Shown here: piece after piece, positions 39,838-48,073 of the stretch
Position numbering within the stretch: position 1 is the first letter of the stretch
How the letters are laid out: every line of letters begins with the position of its first letter
NCBI GenBank assembly: GCA_017514805.1
Contig: JAFWIP010000010.1
Location: forward strand, 50,265-114,264
Direction: 5' to 3'
DNA from: Candidatus Saccharimonadota bacterium
Lineage (GTDB): Bacteria; Patescibacteriota; Saccharimonadia; Saccharimonadales; Saccharimonadaceae
Length of the DNA: 64,000 bases
Notes under the pieces: generated by a model
The model's database searches: none
The model's input: only the letters and a program-made list of their open reading frames with translations
Told to the model about the DNA's origin: nothing
Made by a program: the position numbers and the translations under genes

Positions 39838-41169
39838 ATGAATGATAGAGCATACGATAAAAAAGCAACCAGAAACGGCAAGGTTCTCTCGATTGAAGAT
39901 GCAGCAGCAGTCGTAAACGGCCCAAATTCTTCGGACATAATTGGCCAAATGATTATGTATCTAGTCGAAAACGGATTTCCGATTACGAAAGAAAGGGTCT
40001 TCTGTCAGGCGATCGCGACCATGATCATCGGGAAAGCAAATAGAGATTTTTATCAAGACGAACTGGTTAGGATGCAGCATTCTGCACAGAGTTATTTTGA
40101 AAGCTTCGGAGAAGGATTGCTGAACTACAATAGGAATTACTACGAACAAGTGGCATCATTTATCGAGGCGCCAATCTTAGCTGATAATAATGGCGTAAGT
40201 TGTCATATATCAGCGACGAAGTCGTATAGTAGCGCTATTGAAGAGTTGAAGGAGGATAGTAGGCCATACAATCGTTACGCAGCGAACGGCTGCATTAATG
40301 CCATGAGAAGAGTATTTCAGCCTGGACCGACAAATTTGGTATGGACATACATGCCAATGTTCTCCGATCCAGCTGAGCAGGAATGGCTAAATAGCGGTTC
40401 ACTTGATGAGCTCAAAGGAGTAATCGATTACTTCTTCGACAACTATTCCTTCATCAAAAAAGCCAGGTATCGCGAAATGATAATGCGAGAAATCAAGCTG
40501 CTGTGCGACAGTAACCAGAAAAGTCGCGACTTCTTCCTCGAATACTACGAATCGCGTACAGAGCTATTCGATGAACTATTTATCGAATATCCAGAGTACG
40601 TATTTATCGTAAGAGGCAGATATAAGCGCTATGAAGTTCTGATGGATCTTGCGGAAAAACTCGAAATATCAATGCAAGATAAGCCTGAAGTGGAGTTATT
40701 CTTCTCCGGAAAAGGCGAATCTGCACAGAATAATAACGAGTCAGACAACAAGAAGCCATTCGTGAAGTCAAAATATGCTTTTGACATGAAGGAACACCAG
40801 AGAAGATTAATTAGAGCCTTCGACTCTTTCACACAGAGACTACTCAGAGATGGCGAAGATTATCAGATTTATAACTTTTGGCCGAACGAAACGCTTGAAA
40901 AGCGCTCTGCTAAGCCAATTGGTCCATATATCGCAGTAGCATTTAAGCGAAACGATAAATGGTATCTATTAATCGACGGCATCTACGAAAGATGTGCAAT
41001 CTACATCTGGACGGGCGAGAAACTACTTGACGGCTTATCAATTTTCAAGACAAACAAGGCTTATGCGCGTAAACAACCGAATGTTTGCCACATGAACCAC
41101 AGGGGGACAATTGAAGATTATGAGATTACCTATAGAAAGGTCCTATCAAAAATCACAACATCCCTCTGA
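39838..41169 (+). CDS. Unknown soluble protein inserted in the spc operon
   Basis: 443 residues, soluble, mostly helical in the first 300 residues and more beta-like in the last 120 (PYIAVAFKRNDKWYLLIDG). No signal peptide, membrane helix or recognised motif. Excellent CAGGAGG ribosome-binding site and a perfect promoter. It stands between rpsH and rplF as its own transcription unit. Confidence 0.55.
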   Translation: MNDRAYDKKATRNGKVLSIEDAAAVVNGPNSSDIIGQMIMYLVENGFPITKERVFCQAIATMIIGKANRDFYQDELVRMQHSAQSYFESFGEGLLNYNRNYYEQVASFIEAPILADNNGVSCHISATKSYSSAIEELKEDSRPYNRYAANGCINAMRRVFQPGPTNLVWTYMPMFSDPAEQEWLNSGSLDELKGVIDYFFDNYSFIKKARYREMIMREIKLLCDSNQKSRDFFLEYYESRTELFDELFIEYPEYVFIVRGRYKRYEVLMDLAEKLEISMQDKPEVELFFSGKGESAQNNNESDNKKPFVKSKYAFDMKEHQRRLIRAFDSFTQRLLRDGEDYQIYNFWPNETLEKRSAKPIGPYIAVAFKRNDKWYLLIDGIYERCAIYIWTGEKLLDGLSIFKTNKAYARKQPNVCHMNHRGTIEDYEITYRKVLSKITTSL

Positions 41170-41177
41170 TAATAGTT

Positions 41178-41209
41178 GAAATGCGCTCCATGCAGATGGG
41201 GCGTATTTT
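41178..41209 (+). terminator. Terminator of the 39838 gene
   Basis: ATGCGCTCC (41181-41189) with GGGGCGTAT (41198-41205), one wobble, followed by TTTTG. Confidence 0.75.
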
Positions 41210-41213
41210 GCTA

Positions 41214-41242
41214 TTGAAAAATATGGCAAAATGTGATATAAT
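41214..41242 (+). promoter_or_regulatory. Promoter of the 41303 gene
   Basis: TTGAAA (41214-41219), 17-base spacer, TGA-TATAAT (41237-41242). Confidence 0.85.
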
Positions 41243-41302
41243 AGAGAACGTAGTTGTAGTTTTATAGTTTAGGAACACCATATTCAAAGGAGGGGAATTG
41301 AT

Positions 41303-41788
41303 ATGGATAAGATAACATTGCTGGAACTGAAGACAAGCGTAGACGCAGGTATCATCAAGTATATCGCTCGCGACTGGAGCGAATACGGCAATAGGACTCG
41401 ACTTGTTGTAAGTGAAATCGAGACTATATACGGTCAGACGATAGCCGACAAGATAGCGGACGCCGGATATAGAGGCGACGTTGATACTGTATCCTATATG
41501 TATGAGCGCTTAGTCTGGCGTTTAGCGCCACTGGTTGACGGTATGGCGTACTATGCGATTACTGGAGATCCGACTAGAATTAAAGATGGAGACTATGATC
41601 TTTCGAATCCGGCAAAATTTTGGCTTAATTCGTTAGATTCTATTGGTTCTAGTATCAATAAGCAACAGATCCATGATTGCCTTAAAGACATGCATGATAG
41701 CTTATGCGATCTCGATGACTGGAAGGAAATTGATATGTTTGCCGTAAAAGCGTTGAAAAGCATACTTAAAATGCCAAAGGATATCTGA
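41303..41788 (+). CDS. Unknown small soluble protein inserted in the spc operon
   Basis: 161 residues, helical, acidic, with no membrane segment. No family is recognised. AAAGGAGGGG ribosome-binding site. Own promoter and terminator, between the 39838 gene and rplF. Confidence 0.5.
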   Translation: MDKITLLELKTSVDAGIIKYIARDWSEYGNRTRLVVSEIETIYGQTIADKIADAGYRGDVDTVSYMYERLVWRLAPLVDGMAYYAITGDPTRIKDGDYDLSNPAKFWLNSLDSIGSSINKQQIHDCLKDMHDSLCDLDDWKEIDMFAVKALKSILKMPKDI

Positions 41789-41808
41789 ACAAAAAACTAT
41801 AATTTACA

Positions 41809-41836
41809 AACCGTGGCCGATGCCGCGGTTTTTTCT
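41809..41836 (+). terminator. Terminator of the 41303 gene
   Basis: AACCGTGGC (41809-41817), loop CGAT, GCCGCGGTT (41822-41830), T-run. Confidence 0.85.
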
Positions 41837-41837
41837 C

Positions 41838-41866
41838 TTGTAAAAATTCCAAAGATATGATAAAAT
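41838..41866 (+). promoter_or_regulatory. Promoter of the rplF-rplO genes
   Basis: TTGTAA (41838-41843), 17-base spacer, extended TGA-TAAAAT (41861-41866), directly after the preceding terminator. Confidence 0.75.
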
Positions 41867-41897
41867 AATCAAGATATTATTAACATAAAGGAACGCA

Positions 41898-42434
41898 ATG
41901 AGTCGTATCGGAAAACTACCTGTAGAGGTTCCTGCAGACGTGACAATTACGGTCGGCGACACCGAGATTACTGTCGCTGGACCTAAGGGCACGCTTACGG
42001 TTCCTGTCCAGGCCAAAACCACGACGAAAGTCGAAGGTAATCAAATTATTGTTACGCGTAGCGATGATGAGCCAAAGTCTCGTGCTTGGCATGGTCTTCA
42101 GCGCGCGCTAATCAACAACGCCGTCCAAGGCGTTACCAAAGGTTTCGAGAAAAAACTCGAGATCAATGGCGTTGGTTTCCGCCTAAGTGGTGGTCCAAAA
42201 GAAATCGAAATGGCTCTTGGCTTTAGCCATCCAGTCAAGTACAAAGCTCCAGAAGGTATTGAGCTTAAGACCGACAAGATGACTATTACCGTCTCTGGTA
42301 TCGACAAACAACAAGTCGGCCAGGTCGCAGCTGAGATCCGCGCACTTAAGAAGCCAGAACCATACAAGGGTAAAGGCATCAAGTACGTCGATGAAGTTAT
42401 CATCCGTAAAGCCGGTAAGGCAGGGAAGAAATAA
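41898..42434 (+). CDS. rplF: 50S ribosomal protein L6
   Basis: 178 residues. MSRIGKLPVEVPADV start and GVGFRLSGG, PEPYKGKGIKYVDEVI near the end are L6. Binds near the sarcin-ricin loop. AAAGGAA ribosome-binding site. Confidence 0.97.
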   Translation: MSRIGKLPVEVPADVTITVGDTEITVAGPKGTLTVPVQAKTTTKVEGNQIIVTRSDDEPKSRAWHGLQRALINNAVQGVTKGFEKKLEINGVGFRLSGGPKEIEMALGFSHPVKYKAPEGIELKTDKMTITVSGIDKQQVGQVAAEIRALKKPEPYKGKGIKYVDEVIIRKAGKAGKK

Positions 42435-42436
42435 TC

Positions 42437-42766
42437 ATGAAAGCAGAATTTAGAGCGAATCGCACTCGTGCAAAGATTCACGGCACTGCTGAACGCCCAC
42501 GCCTTAGCGTAAATATCAGCAACGCACACGTTACCGCACAGATCATCGATGATGACAAGGGCGTTACGCTAGCTTACGCTACTACCGTTGGTAGCAAGCA
42601 AAAAGGTAGCAAGAAAGAACTCGCCGCATTCGTAGGTAGCGAAATCGCAAAGAAAGCAAAGAAAGCCAAGATTACGAAGGTCGTCTTCGATCGTGGCGCA
42701 CGCCTTTATGCTGGCCGCATGAGCAGCCTCGCTGACGCAGCTCGCAAGGAAGGATTGGAGTTCTAA
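42437..42766 (+). CDS. rplR: 50S ribosomal protein L18
   Basis: 109 residues. ERPRLSVNISNAHVTAQII and the C-terminal FDRGARLYAGRMSSLADAARKEGLEF match L18, a 5S rRNA binder. Normal length. Confidence 0.96.
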   Translation: MKAEFRANRTRAKIHGTAERPRLSVNISNAHVTAQIIDDDKGVTLAYATTVGSKQKGSKKELAAFVGSEIAKKAKKAKITKVVFDRGARLYAGRMSSLADAARKEGLEF

Positions 42767-42767
42767 T

Positions 42768-43403
42768 ATGGATAACAAGCAACCAAGAGTAATCAATAAG
42801 TCTGGTACTACCAAACTCACCGACGAAGCAGTTGCCGCAAAAGAAGCAAAGGCAGAGCGCGAATTCCGTGGTCGCCGTCGCGACAATCGCCGCAATCGCC
42901 GTGCAGCTGAGGAAGGTAAGAAAGAATTTGATTCCGTAAATATCTCAATCAATCGCGTATCCCGCACCGTCGCTGGCGGTCGCCGTATGCGCTTCCAGGC
43001 CCTCGTTGCCGTCGGCGATCACAAGAATCGCGTCGGTGTCGGCCTTGCTAAGGGTAATGATGTTACGAGCGCTGTCCAAAAGGCAGAACGCCGTGCTAAG
43101 AAGAACATGATTACCATCAAGATGCAAAATGATACTATTTGGCACGAAGTTGAAACCAAGGTTACTGGTGCTCATGTTCTCATGAAGCCAGCCGCTCCTG
43201 GTACCGGTATTATCGCCGGTGGCGTCGTCCGCTCCATCATCGGTCTCACTGGCATCAAGAACCTCATCAGCAAGAGCCTCGGCTCTACTAACAAGGCAAA
43301 CATTGCTTACGCTGTTATCGAAGGTCTTCGCCAGCAGGTTCCAAAATCCGAATGGAACGGCGCTAAGAAAGCCGAAAAAGCCGACAAAAAGGAGGCTAAG
43401 TAA
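42768..43403 (+). CDS. rpsE: 30S ribosomal protein S5
   Basis: 211 residues. Core blocks VAGGRRMRFQALVAVGD, GLAKGNDVTSAVQKA and PGTGIIAGGVVRSIIGLTG. S5 affects translational accuracy and mRNA helicase action. The first ~50 residues are an added basic and arginine-rich stretch. The next gene is L15, so L30 is absent. Confidence 0.97.
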   Translation: MDNKQPRVINKSGTTKLTDEAVAAKEAKAEREFRGRRRDNRRNRRAAEEGKKEFDSVNISINRVSRTVAGGRRMRFQALVAVGDHKNRVGVGLAKGNDVTSAVQKAERRAKKNMITIKMQNDTIWHEVETKVTGAHVLMKPAAPGTGIIAGGVVRSIIGLTGIKNLISKSLGSTNKANIAYAVIEGLRQQVPKSEWNGAKKAEKADKKEAK

Positions 43404-43873
43404 TGAAATACAACGAATTAACCGTCTCAAAGAACCAAGACCGCAAGCGCGTTGGCCGCGGTATCTCCGCCGGTCAAGGTAAGACCGCTGGTCGTGGTAC
43501 TAAAGGTCAGAAATCTCGTACCGGTCATCATAAGCTCCCAGCTACCTTCATGGGTGGCCAGCGCGCTATGATGCAGGCAGTGCCAAAAATGAAGGGCTTC
43601 AAGTCCATTCACGCTAAGGCACAGGTCGTCTACACTGACGCTCTCAACGAGCTCAGCGGCAAGGTCGATAACTTTGTTCTCGCAGATAAGAATCTCATCG
43701 CAGATCCATATGCTAAGGTTAAGATTATCACTCGCGACGAATTGAAGGCAAAGATCGAGCTTGAGACTCAGTTCGCAAGCAAGACCGCTATCGAAGCCAT
43801 CAAAAAGGCTGGCGGTAGCTTCAAGAAGGTCGCTGTCCCTGCTCACAAGAAGCAGGCAAAAGCCGAAAAATAG
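43403..43873 (+). CDS. rplO: 50S ribosomal protein L15
   Basis: 156 residues. RVGRGISAGQGKTAGRGTKGQKSR near the N-terminus is diagnostic. Late 50S assembly protein. It begins on the overlapping stop of rpsE, where rpmD (L30) would sit in most bacteria. Confidence 0.97.
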   Translation: MKYNELTVSKNQDRKRVGRGISAGQGKTAGRGTKGQKSRTGHHKLPATFMGGQRAMMQAVPKMKGFKSIHAKAQVVYTDALNELSGKVDNFVLADKNLIADPYAKVKIITRDELKAKIELETQFASKTAIEAIKKAGGSFKKVAVPAHKKQAKAEK

Positions 43874-43894
43874 TCGATTTTACGACAAAATCTA

Positions 43895-43924
43895 AAAAAG
43901 CACTCCACAGGGGGTGCTTTTTTG
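43895..43924 (+). terminator. Terminator between rplO and secY
   Basis: AAGCACTCC / GGGGTGCTT around ACAG, with A-run before and T-run after. Confidence 0.85.
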
Positions 43925-43927
43925 TGT

Positions 43928-43933
43928 TATTAT
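43928..43933 (+). promoter_or_regulatory. Extended -10 element of secY
   Basis: TGT-TATTAT right after the terminator, about 25 bases before the secY ATG. The -35 is not convincing. Confidence 0.45.
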
Positions 43934-43958
43934 ATATAGAGTAAATACAAGAGGTAAT

Positions 43959-45371
43959 ATGAATTTCAAGACCATTTTTAAGTCCTTCAAGAATAAGGAC
44001 ATGCGCAAACGCATTTTGGCTGTACTCGGGATTCTTGTCGCTTATCGTATTTTGGCGCATATTCCAGTTCCGCTTGGCGATACACAAACTTTCAGACAGG
44101 CTGTCGATAAGCTCGTAAGTGGCACCGATCTTGGTGGCTTTATTAACCTTATTTCTGGTGGCGGCCTAACCAACCTATCGATTATTCTCGTAGGCCTTTC
44201 ACCATACATTACTGCGTCTATTGTTATGCAGCTATTATCGAAGGCTATTCCTCGTCTCGAGGAACTCAATAAGGATGGCGAGACTGGACGCCGCAAGATC
44301 AACCAGTGGACCCGTATCCTATCTATACCTCTTGCCGTATTGCAATCTATTGCATACATCTTTATCTTATTCCAGACGGTCGTAACAGAGTCGACTACTA
44401 CAACAGCGACCATGACAACGGAAAACTGGATTCTAGCCGTAACGGCAATGACTGCGGGCTCTGCGCTTCTGATGTGGCTAGGCGAGCTCATCTCTGAACA
44501 AGGTATCGGTAACGGTACTTCAACGATTATTCTCTGTAGTATTATTTCCGCTTTCCCAACTACATTTGCTAGTATGCTCGAGCAGCTCTTCGATACGAGC
44601 CAAGGCTCACTCAGTCTCTTTGGCTGGTTCAATCTCCCTGTTAATCCAACAATGTTCTTTATTATGCTTGGATTAGGTATTGGTCTAGTAGTGGTTCTAT
44701 ACTTCCTCGTTAAGATTAATGAAGCGCAACGTATCATTACGCTAAACTACGCCAAACGCGTCCATGGCAACTCTGCCTATGGCGGCATCAAATCTATCAT
44801 GCCTATCAAACTAATCGCCGCTGGCGTTGTCCCAGTTATCTTCGCCGTCGCATTCTTGTCTGTTCCAGCATTCGTTGGTCAGCTCATTCAACGCGCCGAT
44901 CCAACTAGCGTAGTCGGGCAGAACCTCACGGAATGGTTCTCCGCGCCAAGCGCATCGAAATTTGACGCGACCGTCGGTCTTCAGGGTAAGGATTTCATCT
45001 ATCCAGCAGCATACTTCTTGCTCGTCTTTATCTTTACCTACTTCTATACCAGCATCGTATTTAACTCGCAGGAAATCGCCGAGAACCTTCAGAAACAAGG
45101 CGGCTTCATCGAGGGCGTACGTCCAGGCAAGAGTACGGAGAAATATTTCAGTCGCGTCGTGAACCGTCTTAATCTATTTGGTGCACTCGCATTAGGTATT
45201 ATCGCGATGCTCCCATATATTACTGACTATATCTTCATTCAGACTTTAGGTTACCCACTCGGTATCTCCGTTTCTGGTACAGGTCTCCTCATCGTCGTCA
45301 CAGTCGCACTCGAGAATATTCGCCAAATTAACTCACGTGCCCTAATGGTCACATACGACGATTATCAATAG
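43959..45371 (+). CDS. secY: Preprotein translocase subunit SecY
   Basis: 470 residues with about ten transmembrane helices. Family features include SGGGLTNLSIILVGLSPYITASI (plug/TM2 region), NGTSTIIL and the cytoplasmic GGFIEGVRPGKSTEKYF loop. Forms the Sec channel with SecE. Slightly longer than E. coli SecY (443), with an enlarged extracellular loop after TM3. The ATG at 43959 follows AAGAGG. Confidence 0.96.
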   Translation: MNFKTIFKSFKNKDMRKRILAVLGILVAYRILAHIPVPLGDTQTFRQAVDKLVSGTDLGGFINLISGGGLTNLSIILVGLSPYITASIVMQLLSKAIPRLEELNKDGETGRRKINQWTRILSIPLAVLQSIAYIFILFQTVVTESTTTTATMTTENWILAVTAMTAGSALLMWLGELISEQGIGNGTSTIILCSIISAFPTTFASMLEQLFDTSQGSLSLFGWFNLPVNPTMFFIMLGLGIGLVVVLYFLVKINEAQRIITLNYAKRVHGNSAYGGIKSIMPIKLIAAGVVPVIFAVAFLSVPAFVGQLIQRADPTSVVGQNLTEWFSAPSASKFDATVGLQGKDFIYPAAYFLLVFIFTYFYTSIVFNSQEIAENLQKQGGFIEGVRPGKSTEKYFSRVVNRLNLFGALALGIIAMLPYITDYIFIQTLGYPLGISVSGTGLLIVVTVALENIRQINSRALMVTYDDYQ

Positions 45372-45384
45372 AGGCTAATAAGGG

Positions 45385-46065
45385 ATGGGCTTAAAAATCG
45401 ATCGCAGAGCAAGAAACATCACCAAAATCCTTGGGATTATTATTCTTGTCGTACTCGCAATCTGTTTACTAAAGATTCTCATTTGGGAACATAATTACTA
45501 TCGCAATAAGGGCGCCGAGGAGCGCAACCCAGAGCAGACCGTTATTACGGCATTGGCAGATAATGTCTCACCAAGCGAAGTAGAACCTAGCGAAGATGAA
45601 ATTAATAGCTATCAAGTATCCAGAACGGCTCCACGCTATCTGGAAATACCGCGCCTAAAAGTTAAGGCTCGCGTAAAAGATAGCAACGTCAACGAGCATA
45701 TTCTTCCAGTCCCAGATAATATCTATGACGTAAGTTGGTATTCCGGCTCAGGCAGACCTGGCGAGAACGGCAATATCCTTATTAGCGGCGTCCCAAGCGG
45801 CCCAACAAAGAAAGGCGTATTTTATAATCTCGATAGTCTCGAACAAGGCGACGAGATAATCCTAGAACGCGGAGACGGCGAACGATATACTTATGACGTC
45901 AAAAAGATCACCATGATCGATAAAAGCGACGCCGCAAATCAGTTGCCAAGCGCCCAAAAACGCATCAACGATAAAGAAACACTTGTATTATTCAGTGCAC
46001 GCCGCAGCGACGAAAACGCATCCGATTTTAACTCAATCATAATTATTCACGCAAATATAAAATAA
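45385..46065 (+). CDS. Sortase-fold protein lacking catalytic Cys and His
   Basis: 226 residues: transmembrane helix (about 12-32), linker, then a domain that reads like a class D/E/F sortase (RYLEIPRLKVKARVKD, GENGNILISGV, GVFYNLDSLEQGDEIIL, YTYDVKKI, ETLVLFSARRSD). In active sortases the first strand end has GH and the late strand has TLxTC. Here the His is Val and the Cys is replaced; the only Cys of the protein is in the membrane helix. So it is probably a pseudo-sortase or structural relative. It sits where adk and map lie in many spc operons. Confidence 0.6.
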   Translation: MGLKIDRRARNITKILGIIILVVLAICLLKILIWEHNYYRNKGAEERNPEQTVITALADNVSPSEVEPSEDEINSYQVSRTAPRYLEIPRLKVKARVKDSNVNEHILPVPDNIYDVSWYSGSGRPGENGNILISGVPSGPTKKGVFYNLDSLEQGDEIILERGDGERYTYDVKKITMIDKSDAANQLPSAQKRINDKETLVLFSARRSDENASDFNSIIIIHANIK

Positions 46066-46067
46066 TC

Positions 46068-46096
46068 TTTACTTTTTTATTAAAATCTGCTACAAT
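46068..46096 (+). promoter_or_regulatory. Promoter of infA
   Basis: TTTACT (46068-46073), 17-base spacer, extended TGC-TACAAT (46091-46096). Confidence 0.6.
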
Positions 46097-46110
46097 CAGA
46101 GATGTAATTT

Positions 46111-46392
46111 ATGGCTAGTCAAAACAGATCGAAAAAGGTCAATAAGAAGGCCGATTCTTCGGCAGTTTCTAACAACCGGAAGGAAGTAATTAAACTTACC
46201 GGTAAAGTTGTTGAGGCACTTCCAGGGACCAAATTTCGTATCGAGCTTGAGAATGGCCATATTATTATCGGCCACATGTCTGGTAAAATGCGTAAGAATT
46301 ATATCAGGCTTGTCCCGGGGGATAAGGTGGATGTTGAGTTGACTCCTTACGATCTAACGAAGGGTAGAATCAGCTACCGCCAAAAAGATTAA
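46111..46392 (+). CDS. infA: Translation initiation factor IF-1
   Basis: 93 residues. The OB-fold core [47 protein letters not shown] is IF-1. About 20 basic residues precede it, which standard 72-residue IF-1 lacks. IF-1 blocks the A site during initiation. No strong ribosome-binding site is seen. Confidence 0.95.
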   Translation: MASQNRSKKVNKKADSSAVSNNRKEVIKLTGKVVEALPGTKFRIELENGHIIIGHMSGKMRKNYIRLVPGDKVDVELTPYDLTKGRISYRQKD

Positions 46393-46479
46393 ATTTAACG
46401 AAAACGCAACATAAATCACAAATATTATTTTTGCGATATTTGCGGTTTTAGTGTTTTCAGAAAGGTAATTTTCACTTAC

Positions 46480-46596
46480 ATGAAAGTTCGTGCTAGTGTA
46501 AAGAAAATTAGCCCTGATGACATCATTGTCCGCCGTAAAGGTGTTCTACGTGTCATTAACAAGAAAAAACCTAAGAATAAACAAAGGCAGGGTTAA
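46480..46596 (+). CDS. rpmJ: 50S ribosomal protein L36, zinc-free form
   Basis: 38 residues beginning [21 protein letters not shown] and ending [11 protein letters not shown]. The four zinc ligands of the common form are replaced (Cys positions are Ser, Asp and Asn; no His ligand), so it is the zinc-independent type. AAAGG ribosome-binding site. Lies between infA and rpsM as in most bacteria. Confidence 0.93.
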   Translation: MKVRASVKKISPDDIIVRRKGVLRVINKKKPKNKQRQG

Positions 46597-46598
46597 GC

Positions 46599-46985
46599 AT
46601 GGCAAGAATCGCCGGTGTTACGATTCCTAGCGAAAAACAAGTGTGGATTGCACTTACTTCCGTCTACGGTATCGGTCGCACCACAAGCAAAGCCATCCTT
46701 GCGGAGGCTAAAATTGAGCCTACCACTCGGGTGAAAGATCTCACCGAGGCTGATGAGCAAAAACTTAACGATATTATTTCTAGTAAATATTCCGTTGAAG
46801 GTGACCTCAAACGCCTCGTAACCAACAATATCAAGAGAATTAAGGACATTAATTCTTATAAGGGGCTCCGCCATAAGGCAGGTTTACCAGTCAACGGTCA
46901 GCGCACCCGCACGAATGCGCGCACTCGCAAAGGTAAAGCAATCGCCGTTGGTGGCGCACAGCCAAAAGCAGCAAGTAAAACTTAA
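46599..46985 (+). CDS. rpsM: 30S ribosomal protein S13
   Basis: 128 residues. [26 protein letters not shown] start and [24 protein letters not shown] end are diagnostic. Contacts tRNA in the 30S head. Confidence 0.97.
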   Translation: MARIAGVTIPSEKQVWIALTSVYGIGRTTSKAILAEAKIEPTTRVKDLTEADEQKLNDIISSKYSVEGDLKRLVTNNIKRIKDINSYKGLRHKAGLPVNGQRTRTNARTRKGKAIAVGGAQPKAASKT

Positions 46986-46994
46986 GGAGAAACT

Positions 46995-47444
46995 ATGGCA
47001 GAAGATACAGAAGTCAAAACCGCTCCTGAAGTGGAGCAAGCTACTACAGCCGAAGCACCAAAGGCTGCAAAGCGTGGCAAGAAAGGCAAACGCATTGTTC
47101 AGTCCGGCGAAGTGCACATTCAGGCTACTTTTAACAACACAATCGTTAGCGTAAGCGACAAGAGCGGTGGCGTTATCGCAGCCTCCTCCGCTGGCGCAAA
47201 CGGCTTCCGCGGTTCCAAGAAGGGTACTGCATACGCAGCCCAGATCGCCGCAGAAAAGGTCGCTGAAATCGCAAAGCGCGATCACGGCATGAATAATGTT
47301 GACGTATTCGTCAAAGGCATTGGTCTCGGCCGCGACAGCGCAATTCGCGCATTCAGCACGATGGGTATTTCCATCAATAGTATTACCGACGTAACCCCAG
47401 TTCCACACGGTGGTTGCCGTCCTAAAGGAGAAAGGAAACCATAA
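46995..47444 (+). CDS. rpsK: 30S ribosomal protein S11
   Basis: 149 residues. VHIQATFNNTIVSVSDKSG, GFRGSKKGTAYAAQ and the C-terminal DVTPVPHGGCRPKGERK are S11. An acidic/lysine-rich N-terminal extension of about 30 residues is present. Confidence 0.96.
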   Translation: MAEDTEVKTAPEVEQATTAEAPKAAKRGKKGKRIVQSGEVHIQATFNNTIVSVSDKSGGVIAASSAGANGFRGSKKGTAYAAQIAAEKVAEIAKRDHGMNNVDVFVKGIGLGRDSAIRAFSTMGISINSITDVTPVPHGGCRPKGERKP

Positions 47445-48061
47445 TGGCACGTGATATTTCACCAATTGGAAAACAATCTCGCCGTGAAGGTTATGCACTT
47501 GCTCCTAAAGCGCAAAAAATCATGGCAAAGAAGACCGGTATTCCTGGCCAGCACGCAGATATGCGCATTCGCGGTGGTAGTCTCTATTTGACTCAGCTCC
47601 GCGAAAAACAGAAAGTTCGCCGCATCTACGGCCTACTTGAAAAACAATTCGCAAAGCTCATGCGCGAAGCACAGGGTGCCGAGGGTATGACTGGCGAAAA
47701 ACTTCTTGAATATCTCGAACGCCGCGCAGACAACGTTGTCTATCGTGCCGGTTTCGCAGCAACTCGCCGCGCCGCACGTCAGCTCGTTTCTCACGGTCAC
47801 TTCACCCTCAACGGTAAGCGCATTGATATCCCTTCAATCCGCCTCTCCGCAGGTGACGTTCTCGAGGTTCGTCCAAAGTCACAGAAAAACAGTTATTTCG
47901 TAAACTTAAGCAACGTCGCCGGTGCTTCTAGCCAGGCACCTCTCTCTTGGATGAAGGCTGACGTTAAGAAAATGAAGATTGAAATCACTGGTACACCAAA
48001 GCGTGAAGAAGCTGAGGTGGGCATCAACGAACAATTAATCGTCGAGTATTACTCGCGCTAA
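47444..48061 (+). CDS. rpsD: 30S ribosomal protein S4
   Basis: 205 residues. KQKVRRIYGLLEKQF, RRADNVVYRAGFAATRRAARQLVSHGHF (S4 RNA-binding domain) are typical. Primary 16S binder and in E. coli the alpha-operon repressor. Confidence 0.97.
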   Translation: MARDISPIGKQSRREGYALAPKAQKIMAKKTGIPGQHADMRIRGGSLYLTQLREKQKVRRIYGLLEKQFAKLMREAQGAEGMTGEKLLEYLERRADNVVYRAGFAATRRAARQLVSHGHFTLNGKRIDIPSIRLSAGDVLEVRPKSQKNSYFVNLSNVAGASSQAPLSWMKADVKKMKIEITGTPKREEAEVGINEQLIVEYYSR

Positions 48062-48073
48062 AAAGGAGAAGCA

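Noticed and set aside
45385..46065. Functional housekeeping sortase
   Set aside because: The active-site Cys and His are absent.
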